Shown here in pieces: positions 1 to 6,109 of a DNA stretch of 6,260 nt. Within the stretch, counting starts at the first letter, position 1; every line of letters starts with the position of its first letter. The notes under the pieces are model-generated. The model was not told the DNA's origin and ran no database searches. It saw only the letters and a program-made list of their open reading frames with translations. This DNA is from an uncultured Chromatiaceae bacterium. Its GTDB lineage: Bacteria; Pseudomonadota; Gammaproteobacteria; Enterobacterales; Alteromonadaceae. Position numbers and translations under genes: made by a program. The stretch spans positions 1 to 6,260 of the forward strand of contig CAMLSF010000194.1 in NCBI GenBank assembly GCA_946482615.1, read 5' to 3'.

Positions 1-69
1 TTACAGTATTGTGCAAGTTATGGTGGTAGCCAATGCATAGTGCGCAGCTGGGGCTGTAACTCGAATTAG
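1..69 (+). CDS. C-terminal end of an unidentified upstream protein (partial, 5' end outside window)
   Basis: Frame 1 is open from the first base and stops at TAG 67-69, giving 22 residues that contain three cysteines and end in WGCNSN. The other two plus frames stop earlier, at 25-27 and 38-40. A strong plus-strand intrinsic terminator begins nine bases after this stop, which is where the terminator of a gene ending here would be. The Cys, Gly and Trp content would suit an exported, disulfide-containing protein, but 22 residues are too few to name a family. The terminator could instead belong to an RNA gene further left, so the call is tentative. Confidence 0.4.
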   Translation, partial: LQYCASYGGSQCIVRSWGCNSN

Positions 70-77
70 GGGATCCG

Positions 78-117
78 CAAGAGTAGTGCTAGCGAGCGCT
101 GCTCTTGTTACTTTTTG
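78..117 (+). terminator. Rho-independent terminator of the upstream gene
   Basis: Bases 78-107 fold into a 13-bp hairpin. CAAGAG at 78-83 pairs with CTCTTG at 102-107, and the stem continues inward with two G-U wobbles to a four-base AGCG loop at 91-94. The stem is followed directly by TT-A-C-TTTTT (108-116), a U-tract for plus-strand transcripts. It separates whatever ends near base 69 from the phospholipase gene, which therefore needs its own promoter. Confidence 0.8.
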
Positions 118-166
118 CTGTAATTGCATAAGGTGTTCCTGTCTCAATTTATTCATCTTCCCACTC

Positions 167-172
167 TATACT
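167..172 (+). promoter_or_regulatory. Probable -10 box of the phospholipase gene
   Basis: TATACT at 167-172 is close to the sigma70 -10 consensus TATAAT. It lies just after the upstream terminator and 28 bases before the preferred ATG at 201. The hexamer 17 bases further upstream (TCAATT, 144-149) is a poor -35 match, so the promoter may be weak or depend on an activator. A transcript starting about 178-180 would have a leader of about 20 bases, enough for the ribosome binding site at 187-192. It would leave no room for initiation at the TTG at 180. Confidence 0.4.
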
Positions 173-200
173 GTGGCTTTTGTTTCAAAAGGCTAGTCAC

Positions 201-1277
201 ATGTTGCTCAGACTTTGTTTCTTATCCCTGTTGTGTCTCTGTGCTACTGCACAAGCTGCTGAAGCTCTGAAATTAAATCAGATGCAGTGGATTGGTTCAC
301 ACAACAGCTATAAACAGGCGTTGCCAGCCGGCGTTAGTCAGTATATGCAGCAACAAGGTCAGGACACTTCGTCATTGCAGTACCGGCATTTGCCTTTACA
401 ACAGCAATTGGAGCTGGGCTTACGTCATCTGGAGCTGGACGTGCTGGCTGATCCGCAAGGGGGGATGTATCTGCAACCAGCTGCTGAGTTGTGGTTGGGG
501 CAGTCTTTATTATCAGCAGAGTACAAAGCTAAACTGCAGCAGCCTGGCTTTAAAGCTTTTCATATACCGGATCTGGATTTTGCCTCACATTGCCCATTGT
601 TTCAGGATTGCCTGCGGCAATTACAGCGCTGGTCAGAGCAACACCGCAATCATTTACCTGTAGTGATTTTACTGAACGTAAAAGAAAGCGGAGTCGTGGG
701 CGGTATTAAACCCCGAATTCTGACCACTGAAGATTATGCTCAGCTGGATCAGGAGATCCGTACTGTATTAGCTGAAGAACAGCTACTGACACCGGATTTT
801 GTCCGAAAACCAGGGCTTAGCTTACAGCAAAGTGTATTAACCCAAGGCTGGCCAACACTAGCCTCATCCCGTGGTCGTTTTGTTTTTTTGTTTGATGGTC
901 AGCCTGCTCAGCTCGAATTGTATCGTCAGCGGCATCCTTCTTTAGCTGGACGGGTGATGTTTGGTAACTATCCACCAGCCAGTGCAGAGGCGGCTATGGT
1001 GTTGCAGAATCAGCCGGAACAGCAGCTCGGGGCTATTCAACACTTAGTGCTACAGGGCTACATAGTGCGTACCCGCAGTGATGAATTTCATCCTACAGAT
1101 TATTCCATTACAAGACGGGATACAGCTTTGCAAAGTGCAGCTCAGATTATTTCTACCGATTTTTATCCGCAGGCACCACAACAAACGCCGGATGGCAAAG
1201 CCGTGCAGTTTGAAGATAAAAGCTTATGGCGTTGTCATCCACTGTTAACTGAGCGATCTTGTGTGATTTCAGAATGA
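201..1277 (+). CDS. Secreted Ca2+-dependent phosphatidylinositol-specific phospholipase C-like protein
   Basis: The 358-residue product starts with an export signal (Arg4, hydrophobic core 5-15, AQA cleavage site near residue 19), so it should act in the periplasm or outside the cell. The rest matches the TIM-barrel PI-PLC X-domain family of the Streptomyces SaPLC1 type. HNSY at 34-37 supplies the first catalytic His34. The strand with R75, E78 and D80 carries the metal/active-site acids. H121, in an HIPDLDFAS segment (121-129), is the likely second catalytic His. A WSEQH helix and a strand ending in Lys161 follow, then the late VRTRSDE and STDFYP motifs. Known members cleave phosphatidylinositol to inositol phosphate and diacylglycerol; the substrate here is inferred. 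ATG 201 is chosen because AAAAGG (187-192) sits 8 bases upstream. A TTG at 180 in the same frame would add seven non-hydrophobic residues. The gene converges with the DUF2339 gene, with a 46-base gap that contains no clear terminator hairpin. Confidence 0.85.
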   Translation: MLLRLCFLSLLCLCATAQAAEALKLNQMQWIGSHNSYKQALPAGVSQYMQQQGQDTSSLQYRHLPLQQQLELGLRHLELDVLADPQGGMYLQPAAELWLGQSLLSAEYKAKLQQPGFKAFHIPDLDFASHCPLFQDCLRQLQRWSEQHRNHLPVVILLNVKESGVVGGIKPRILTTEDYAQLDQEIRTVLAEEQLLTPDFVRKPGLSLQQSVLTQGWPTLASSRGRFVFLFDGQPAQLELYRQRHPSLAGRVMFGNYPPASAEAAMVLQNQPEQQLGAIQHLVLQGYIVRTRSDEFHPTDYSITRRDTALQSAAQIISTDFYPQAPQQTPDGKAVQFEDKSLWRCHPLLTERSCVISE

Positions 1278-1323
1278 TCAACAGGATCAGAAACCACAAC
1301 TTTGTCTCTGGCTCTGCCGATAG

Positions 1324-3891
1324 TTAAAGACGCTCCGGATCTGAGTCTGGTTTTTGTAAGCGTTGAAATAACCAGCCAACCAGCACCAGACTTAAACCTA
1401 AGCCTATAAAAGACAAGGCTCTGAGCACCCCTGTTAAATCCTGTAGATCCACAACAAAAACTTTCAGCACTATAAGGCTTAATAAAACAAAACCTGCTTT
1501 GCGTACTGCGCTTCTGTGTTGCCATTGCGCCAGTAATACAGTGGTAATAGCCAGAGTTAAAAAGACCAGCGAATAGCTGTATTGCTCAGCCACCGAAGTG
1601 GGTAAACTCAGCAGGATGTGCCCCTCTTGCCAGAAATGCCGGATAGCACCAGTCAGGTACAAAAAACCGCTGGTCAGTGCAGCGTACAGAGCTGCTTTTT
1701 TTAAACGAATGTGAAGTGGCAGGCGGCTAAAACCCCAGAAAAGCACTGCAGGTAAACCCCACAACAGCAGCAACAAATTCAGCACAGGTAAGGCTCCCAA
1801 AGATTGTTGTTGCCAGAAAGGGTTATCCGACAGGCTAAGTTGCAGATGAGCCAGACTCACCAGAGCCATTAATAGTGCGCTGGCTGTTCGGTAAAGTACG
1901 GCTGTATTACCAGCTTTTGTGCTACGCCATTGATACACCCAGGCCATCAATAACCAGTTAAAGGCCTGAACACTCAGAGTGGTGAAATTCATCTCGGTAA
2001 AATCAACCACACCGCTATTCAGCCAGTACTGGGTTTGTACTGTGATAAAGACAGCCAGCAAGTGCAGTAAAGCGCCTTCCAGATAACTCCGAAGTGGGCT
2101 GGTAAACCATAAATACCAACTCAAAGCAAAACAGAGCAAAGCGACGGGATAGACCACAAAAGACCAGTGCAGACCGAACAACAGTTCAGTTTCGTAGTGT
2201 CCGAGCAGAGGGGCACTCGTCAGACGAAGCAGAACTACAGCAGCTATCAGTTTGATCAGCCAGTGCGGCACTGGCATTTTGAGCCTGATGCCCAATAACG
2301 TCAGCAGCACCAGTTGAGCTGCTATAGCCAGGGTTAACGCTGCATCGGCAAGCCATAAAGTAAAACACAGGGTCAGAGCAAAATTGGCACCGGCCATCCG
2401 GATAAAAGCAGCGGCTTTGTAGCTGGTTTTCAGGGCCATGGCACTTTGGGTTGCAACCAGAAGCAAGGCTAAAAAAGTCCAGAGTAGCTGTAACTGCTGT
2501 TGCACGTTAAGGCTGGCCTGGGCCTGACTTATGCCAACGAATAAGACAGGAAGCACGGCCAAAGCGCTGCTCCATTGCAGACGTTCCGGCCATTTAAGCG
2601 CCAGGCTGCAAAGTGGCATCAGCAGGGCAGTGAATAACACCAAGTGCTGTTTGACACTGGTGCTGCTCAGGGCGTAAGGATTGTCAGACAGTGCCAGAGG
2701 TTGAGTGAGCAGCCAGCACAGGACAGGGATAAAACTCAGCCAAATCAGCAGCTCCATTTTGCTTTGGGTTGCAGCACAACCAAACATCAGCAATAGAAGC
2801 ACCAACAGGCCAGTAAAACTGATCAGATCTGTTGTATCAAGCAAGGCAAAGCAGGCCAGTACCACCAGAGCCAGACTTAATATCATCTCACGATTAAATG
2901 GCCACCAGTTGCGCATGGGCTGATGCCTAAACTCCAGCTGTCCGGTGCTAAAGCCAATACCGGGTAACCAGACCAAGAGAGCAAAACTGCCGCAAAGCAC
3001 TCCCCAGAAGGCCCATAACTGAGTAGAACTGGCAATCCAGATGGAAGCAAAAAGCCATAACAGATGAGCGGACATTGGCAGCCACCAGAGCCAGGCTCGT
3101 TTCACCTGCTGTTCCACTAAGACGGAAGAAGTGGTGACCAGGGAGATATAAGCCAATAAAGCAGGCACGTTAGCTGAATCTGTGGAGACCAGCACTGGCA
3201 CAGCGTAGGCTCCGACTATACCTATCAAAGCTAACAAAGGGCCTTGTCTCAGAGAGAGCCAGGATGCAGCCAGGGCAATACTAGCTAACAGCGGAAAAGC
3301 GACAGCCGGGCTTATCAGTTGATACCATTCCAGCCCCACCAGCACGGCAGCGTACAGGCTGATAAAACCACCGCTCGATAAAGCGGCAGGTGCATAGTTG
3401 GTCAGTTCATGACCTCGGCTGCGTTTATGCAGCCATTCACTGGCAATCAGCAAAAGCAGACCAAAGAGGAGGCCGCTGGCCACCCGTAAAGCCGGCGACA
3501 GCCAACCTGAATCCAATGAATGTTTGACTAAAAAAATGCCGCCTAAAGCCAAAGCTAAGGCACCAACCCAAACCATGCCTCTTTTGATCAGTTGTTGCTC
3601 TATCCAGGCGAAAATCACAGAATATGCATCAGTCGACTGGGCCAGCTCTGGTGTTGTTATTGCTACAGCAGCTTGGGGCAGAGGTATAGGCGTATAGGGA
3701 TGGAGTGGATTCTGCTCGACCTCAGGCTCCTTTGTTGCAACGGGGGCGGCTGGCACCGAACCCTGATTTTTGAGTTGTCTTTTCAGCTCTGTCAGTTCAG
3801 CTTTGACTTTCTGTAACTGCAGTAAAGCCGTGATACCACAAGCAGCACCTGCCACTATCAGAAGCACCAATAAAACGGCCAGACTGCTCAT
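1324..3891 (-). CDS. DUF2339 family large polytopic membrane protein
   Basis: This 855-residue protein is almost entirely hydrophobic, with well over twenty predicted membrane segments. It opens with an N-terminal membrane anchor (about 3-24), a charged coiled-coil-like stretch (about 25-42) and a Pro/Ala-rich linker (45-85). The family signature follows: a WIEQQL helix at 96-101, then a glycine-rich membrane segment running GGIFLVKHSLDSGW (117-130) into an ALRVASG motif. This N-terminal order is typical of DUF2339 (PF10101) inner-membrane proteins, whose biochemical role is unknown; no catalytic motif is apparent. The start is ATG 3889-3891, with AAAGGG (3899-3904) seven bases upstream. It lies downstream of the sodium-channel gene on the same strand with a 109-base structured gap, so co-transcription is possible. 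The C-terminus is short and charged (PDSDPERL). Confidence 0.85.
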   Translation of the reverse strand: MSSLAVLLVLLIVAGAACGITALLQLQKVKAELTELKRQLKNQGSVPAAPVATKEPEVEQNPLHPYTPIPLPQAAVAITTPELAQSTDAYSVIFAWIEQQLIKRGMVWVGALALALGGIFLVKHSLDSGWLSPALRVASGLLFGLLLLIASEWLHKRSRGHELTNYAPAALSSGGFISLYAAVLVGLEWYQLISPAVAFPLLASIALAASWLSLRQGPLLALIGIVGAYAVPVLVSTDSANVPALLAYISLVTTSSVLVEQQVKRAWLWWLPMSAHLLWLFASIWIASSTQLWAFWGVLCGSFALLVWLPGIGFSTGQLEFRHQPMRNWWPFNREMILSLALVVLACFALLDTTDLISFTGLLVLLLLMFGCAATQSKMELLIWLSFIPVLCWLLTQPLALSDNPYALSSTSVKQHLVLFTALLMPLCSLALKWPERLQWSSALAVLPVLFVGISQAQASLNVQQQLQLLWTFLALLLVATQSAMALKTSYKAAAFIRMAGANFALTLCFTLWLADAALTLAIAAQLVLLTLLGIRLKMPVPHWLIKLIAAVVLLRLTSAPLLGHYETELLFGLHWSFVVYPVALLCFALSWYLWFTSPLRSYLEGALLHLLAVFITVQTQYWLNSGVVDFTEMNFTTLSVQAFNWLLMAWVYQWRSTKAGNTAVLYRTASALLMALVSLAHLQLSLSDNPFWQQQSLGALPVLNLLLLLWGLPAVLFWGFSRLPLHIRLKKAALYAALTSGFLYLTGAIRHFWQEGHILLSLPTSVAEQYSYSLVFLTLAITTVLLAQWQHRSAVRKAGFVLLSLIVLKVFVVDLQDLTGVLRALSFIGLGLSLVLVGWLFQRLQKPDSDPERL

Positions 3892-3990
3892 AAGGTTGCC
3901 CTTTGAATGAATGGGATAAAAGGCATCCGGACACTCCGTTGCACCATGAGGAAGTTCACAATAACTTCCGCTGGAGTGGGCCGCAACCTT
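3892..3990 (-). promoter_or_regulatory. Nested inverted repeats: possible structured mRNA leader of the DUF2339 gene
   Basis: Complementary segments lie in nested order. The outer stem is AAGGTTGC 3892-3899 with GCAACCTT 3983-3990. Inside it are a small hairpin, GGAT 3914-3917 with ATCC 3925-3928, and a middle stem, CACTCC 3932-3937 with GGAGTG 3973-3978. Within the middle stem is an apical hairpin, GGAAGTT 3950-3956 with AACTTCC 3963-3969. In a minus-strand transcript the outer stem ends right at the DUF2339 start codon and covers one edge of its AAAGGG ribosome binding site (3899-3904). That could tie translation to folding. The pairing is seen directly in the sequence; the regulatory role is inferred. 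A DNA-level palindromic repeat element is the main alternative. Confidence 0.35.
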
Positions 3991-4002
3991 AATGTTACGG
4001 CC
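3979..4002 (-). other. Hairpin just after the channel gene, competing with the leader's outer stem
   Basis: GGCCG 3979-3983 pairs with CGGCC 3998-4002. After one C-A mismatch, AAC 3985-3987 pairs with GTT 3994-3996 around a six-base loop. On the minus strand it begins 12 bases after the channel stop codon. It is not followed by a T-run, so it is not a standard intrinsic terminator. It could protect the 3' end of the channel message. It shares bases 3983-3990 with the longer nested structure, so the two folds exclude each other. Confidence 0.35.
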
Positions 4003-4013
4003 TGAACCAGAGT

Positions 4014-4838
4014 TTAGCGATCCTGCTGCTTCAGCAAATGCTTCAACTCTTGTAATTCCTGTTGGATCTCTCGGAGTTGCTGATGCACCAGTTGTTGTTC
4101 AGCCAGTTCCGCTTTTTTATCTTCTGCTCTTTCTGCCGCATGCTCCTGATCGGTAAAGGTTTGCATGGTGTTGACGATAATGGCGATAAACAGGTTCAGC
4201 ATGGTAAAAGTGGCGATCAGGATAAAAGGCACAAAAAAGGCCCAGGCGTAGGGGTACTGTTCCATCACAGGACGGGAAATGCCCATGGACCAGCTTTCTA
4301 ATGTCATCACCTGAAACAGGGTGTAAAAAGAGGCACCAAGAGAGCCAAACCATTCAGGGAAAGCCTGACCAAACAACTTGGTTGCGATGACGGCGAAGAC
4401 GTAATAAATCAGCACTAACACCATAGCGATGGAGCCTAAACCTGGTAAAGAACCCAGTAAGGCTGAGACCACCCGGCGCATCGAAGGCACAATCGACAAT
4501 AAACGTAGTACCCGCAATACCCGTAAAGCCCGCAGCACTGAAAATTGTCCTGTGGCAGGCATCAGGGCTATAGCCACCACCGCAAAATCAAACAAACTCC
4601 AGGGGTCTTTAAAAAAGTTGAGGCGATAAGCAAAAATCCGCAGCAGCAATTCCAGCACAAAAACCGACAGCAATACCTTGTCTGCCAGTAGGATCACAGC
4701 ACCAAAGTTTTGCATCAGCGTGGCTGAGGTTTCCAGCCCTAATAAAATGGCGTTGATTAAAATCAGTACTAAGATACTGTGGCTAAACCAGTTTTTTTCC
4801 ACCAGTTGTTGCACTTTGTGTTGCAGCTGTTGTTTCAT
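4014..4838 (-). CDS. Bacterial voltage-gated sodium channel (NavAb/NaChBac-type ion transporter)
   Basis: The 274-residue protein has the six-helix single-domain layout of bacterial Nav channels, which assemble as homotetramers in the inner membrane and pass Na+ on depolarisation. S1 is about 17-38. S2 (49-70) carries E63 and R67. S3 begins at the DPWSLFDF motif (78-85). S4 carries arginines at every third position (R103, R106, R109, R112). The S4-S5 linker and S5 run to about 156. The pore loop holds the selectivity filter TLESWSM (179-185), with E181 as the ring glutamate. S6 runs about 196-224. The C-terminal tail (230-274) is rich in Glu, Gln and Leu and should form the four-helix neck and coiled coil known in this family. 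ATG 4838 is preferred because AGAGGG (4843-4848) lies just upstream. An in-frame ATG at 4871 lacks a ribosome binding site and would add 11 polar residues. In marine and alkaliphilic bacteria such channels are linked to Na+ cycling, motility and pH homeostasis; that role is inferred here. Confidence 0.92.
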   Translation of the reverse strand: MKQQLQHKVQQLVEKNWFSHSILVLILINAILLGLETSATLMQNFGAVILLADKVLLSVFVLELLLRIFAYRLNFFKDPWSLFDFAVVAIALMPATGQFSVLRALRVLRVLRLLSIVPSMRRVVSALLGSLPGLGSIAMVLVLIYYVFAVIATKLFGQAFPEWFGSLGASFYTLFQVMTLESWSMGISRPVMEQYPYAWAFFVPFILIATFTMLNLFIAIIVNTMQTFTDQEHAAERAEDKKAELAEQQLVHQQLREIQQELQELKHLLKQQDR

Positions 4839-4869
4839 TTTTCCCTCTGAAGATTCAAAAATATGCCGC

Positions 4870-4875
4870 ATTGTA
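4870..4875 (-). promoter_or_regulatory. Possible -10 box of the sodium-channel gene
   Basis: Read on the minus strand the bases are TACAAT, five of six matching the -10 consensus. The hexamer 17 bases upstream (TATCAA) is a poor -35. A transcript starting around 4863 would have a leader of about 25 bases to ATG 4838 and would exclude the ATG at 4871, consistent with the chosen start. This is a weak call based on one hexamer. Confidence 0.25.
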
Positions 4876-4995
4876 TCTGCCGTTTTGTGACTTTGATAGC
4901 GGGTGTTCAGGCCAAGATCTGTGTTGTCAAACTACTGTCCCGAATACTGGCTTATATCTTGCTTTGCTGTTCGCAAGGACTAAAGGACGCATTTT

Positions 4996-5226
4996 ATGAA
5001 ACTGGATAACAGCAATCTTTTTGAATCATTAAGCCAAATCCGCTCTGGTCAGTACTCAGCTATGTACGCAGCAGTGGCGAAAAAGGAAGCTCAGTCTGTA
5101 GCGGATCCTGCAGACAAGCCAGTGGACAACGGCACAGGCCAGGTGGGCGATGGTAAAACCCTGACCTTTGATACGATGAGCCGCAAGCAATTGTCCGACT
5201 GGCTGACCAAAGGCCTTCAGAGCTGA
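4996..5226 (+). CDS. Hypothetical protein, N-terminal portion as translated up to the TGA (76 aa)
   Basis: This is the part of the interrupted gene that ribosomes would make from ATG 4996 if the TGA is obeyed. The first 30 residues form a short N-terminal region (LFESLSQIRSGQYSAMY). A low-complexity Ala/Asp/Gly linker follows (about 35-52), then a helix containing MSRKQLSDWLTKGLQS. That last segment resembles a helix-turn that would continue into the KIPAEQ helix beyond the stop, so the product probably lacks its C-terminal half. No conserved catalytic motif is visible and no function is proposed. Confidence 0.5.
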   Translation: MKLDNSNLFESLSQIRSGQYSAMYAAVAKKEAQSVADPADKPVDNGTGQVGDGKTLTFDTMSRKQLSDWLTKGLQS

Positions 5227-5230
5227 AAAA

Positions 5231-5247
5231 TTCCTGCGGAGCAGGAG
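5231..5247 (+). other. Short hairpin immediately downstream of the in-frame TGA
   Basis: TTCCTGC 5231-5237 pairs with GCAGGAG 5241-5247 (six Watson-Crick pairs plus one T-G) around a three-base GGA loop. It begins four bases after the TGA. No T-run follows, so it is not an intrinsic terminator. It sits roughly where recoding elements lie, but it lacks the loop sequence and spacing of the known E. coli fdhF SECIS. It may simply reflect the repeated GCAGGAGCAGG coding sequence. Confidence 0.3.
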
Positions 5248-5448
5248 CAGGCGTTTCGGGTGTTATTGTATTCAGGTAAAACTGAAAGTTCTGATGATCA
5301 AAGCGGTGCTGATACTACTGCTGTTGATTTTATGGCAAAAGCAAAAGAAGCGGTGCAAAGCGCTGTACAGCGCAACGATACAAGCTCGATCCGGTTTTGG
5401 GCCAGCGCTATCGCCACCATGAATCAATTTCAGGGCAAAGCAGCATAA

Positions 5449-5464
5449 GGCAGCAGGCGCTGCC
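5449..5464. terminator. Hairpin between converging genes, possible weak bidirectional terminator
   Basis: GGCAGC 5449-5454 pairs perfectly with GCTGCC 5459-5464 around an AGGC loop. It begins directly after the TAA of the interrupted small gene and lies 12 bases beyond the tetR stop codon. A short A-run (5469-5473) on its right supplies Us only upstream of the stem on the minus strand, and neither side has a proper T-tract after the stem. Its position between two converging 3' ends suggests a terminator or 3'-end stabiliser, but the termination strength looks low. Confidence 0.4.
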
Positions 5465-5476
5465 CTATAAAAATGC

Positions 5477-6097
5477 TTATTCAAAGGGCGACAATAAGGT
5501 CCGAAGCGCAGGGCGCAATGCCAGCAATATAGTGTCTTTTTGCAGCTCAGGATACAAAGTCCGGCGTATTGCTAAACCTCCTATCATGGCAAAAATGACA
5601 TTGATACGGGCGTCCAGCTCTTTGTCTGTTGAATCCTTCACCAGACTACGTTCCCCTGTTAATAAACGCCGCATTCTGGCCCGGGCATGGGTATCGGACT
5701 GCTGCATCAAAAATGCCATTTTTTGATTGCGCGCTGCTTCGGCCAGCATTTCCAGCTCCAGAGCATTTTTGTCTTTATCTATATGGCGTTCGACCCCCTG
5801 ATCTGCGCCATCCAGCATAATGGTCAGCAGCTCACCCGGATCGTCTTCAAACTGCTGAAAGACAGAAAACATTTCTTCCATATCGCGCTGAATAATAGCT
5901 TCGATAATGGCTTCTTTACTGTCGAAATAATTGTAAATATGGCCCGGGCTCATCCCTGCAGTTTTTGAGATCTCTGCCATACCAGCACCATGGTAACCTT
6001 TACGGCGGAAACACTCGGCTGCCGCTGTCAGGACCTGATTTCTCCGCGCTTCTGCCAACGCCGGATCTGTATGTCTTTTTGCTGTTTTTTCTGTCAT
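5477..6097 (-). CDS. TetR/AcrR-family transcriptional repressor
   Basis: The 206-residue protein has a classic TetR N-terminal DNA-binding domain. A basic first helix region (about 14-33) ends in FRRKGY. A helix-turn-helix follows, with MAEISKTAGMSPGHIYNYF (40-58), then the SKEAII start of helix 4. The remaining 140 residues are the helical ligand-binding and dimerisation domain, which is variable and does not reveal the inducer. It has ordinary TetR length and is intact. ATG 6097 is preferred: GGAG (6104-6107) lies six bases upstream. The GTG at 6112, in frame five codons earlier, falls inside a hairpin stem. It is encoded 42 bases downstream of an outer-membrane efflux gene on the same strand, so by analogy with AcrR-type systems it probably controls that efflux operon in response to a toxic compound. 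It converges with the interrupted small gene. Confidence 0.9.
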   Translation of the reverse strand: MTEKTAKRHTDPALAEARRNQVLTAAAECFRRKGYHGAGMAEISKTAGMSPGHIYNYFDSKEAIIEAIIQRDMEEMFSVFQQFEDDPGELLTIMLDGADQGVERHIDKDKNALELEMLAEAARNQKMAFLMQQSDTHARARMRRLLTGERSLVKDSTDKELDARINVIFAMIGGLAIRRTLYPELQKDTILLALRPALRTLLSPFE

Positions 6098-6109
6098 AGG
6101 GAACTCCGA

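Larger units (their letters stand above)
4996..5448 (+). pseudogene. Small unrecognised gene split by an in-frame TGA (about 150 codons overall)
   Basis: One reading frame runs from ATG 4996 to TAA 5446-5448 and is interrupted only by TGA 5224-5226, at codon 77. AAAGGA (4982-4987), eight bases before the ATG, is a good ribosome binding site. The 73 codons after the TGA read like real protein in the same frame: KIPAEQEQAF directly after the stop, a Ser/Asp/Thr-rich linker, then an amphipathic helix (FMAKAKEAVQSAV) and an RFWASAIATMNQF helix. The halves join smoothly: a helix ending DWLTKGLQS, a single residue, then KIPAEQEQAF. The TGA is one base from GGA (Gly) or CGA (Arg), so a recent nonsense mutation is the simplest reading. 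There is no signal peptide, membrane segment or cysteine, so the product should be a small soluble cytoplasmic protein. I do not recognise the family. A sequencing error or a genuine two-ORF arrangement remains possible. Confidence 0.65.

Noticed and set aside
180..200. TTG 180 as start of the phospholipase
   Set aside because: It would coincide with the probable transcription start and has no ribosome binding site. ATG 201 has AAAAGG eight bases upstream and gives a standard signal peptide.
201..260. Lipoprotein signal at the N-terminus of the phospholipase
   Set aside because: The cysteines at residues 12 and 14 are preceded by leucine rather than a small residue, so there is no lipobox. 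AQA near residue 19 fits signal peptidase I.
1278..1323. Terminator between the converging phospholipase and DUF2339 genes
   Set aside because: No stem longer than four pairs and no T-tract was found in these 46 bases.
1235..1525. Minus-strand open frame bridging the 3' ends of the phospholipase and DUF2339 genes
   Set aside because: It overlaps two well-supported coding genes in other frames and its product has no domain-like character.
4839..4871. ATG 4871 as start of the sodium channel
   Set aside because: It has no ribosome binding site and overlaps a likely -10 box. ATG 4838 has AGAGGG just upstream and matches the usual N-terminus of the family.
4924..4957. TTGTCA (4924-4929) and TTATAT (4952-4957) as promoter of the interrupted small gene
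   Set aside because: The 22-base spacer is too long for a sigma70 promoter, and no better-spaced -35 was seen for the TTATAT box.
5224..5226. TGA as a selenocysteine codon
   Set aside because: There is no CxxU-type redox motif around it, the downstream stem lacks the known bacterial SECIS loop and spacing, and Gly or Arg by a single base change explains it more simply.
5397..5968. Plus-strand open frames opposite the TetR gene
   Set aside because: They are antisense shadows of a clear TetR coding sequence and have no ribosome binding site or recognisable product.
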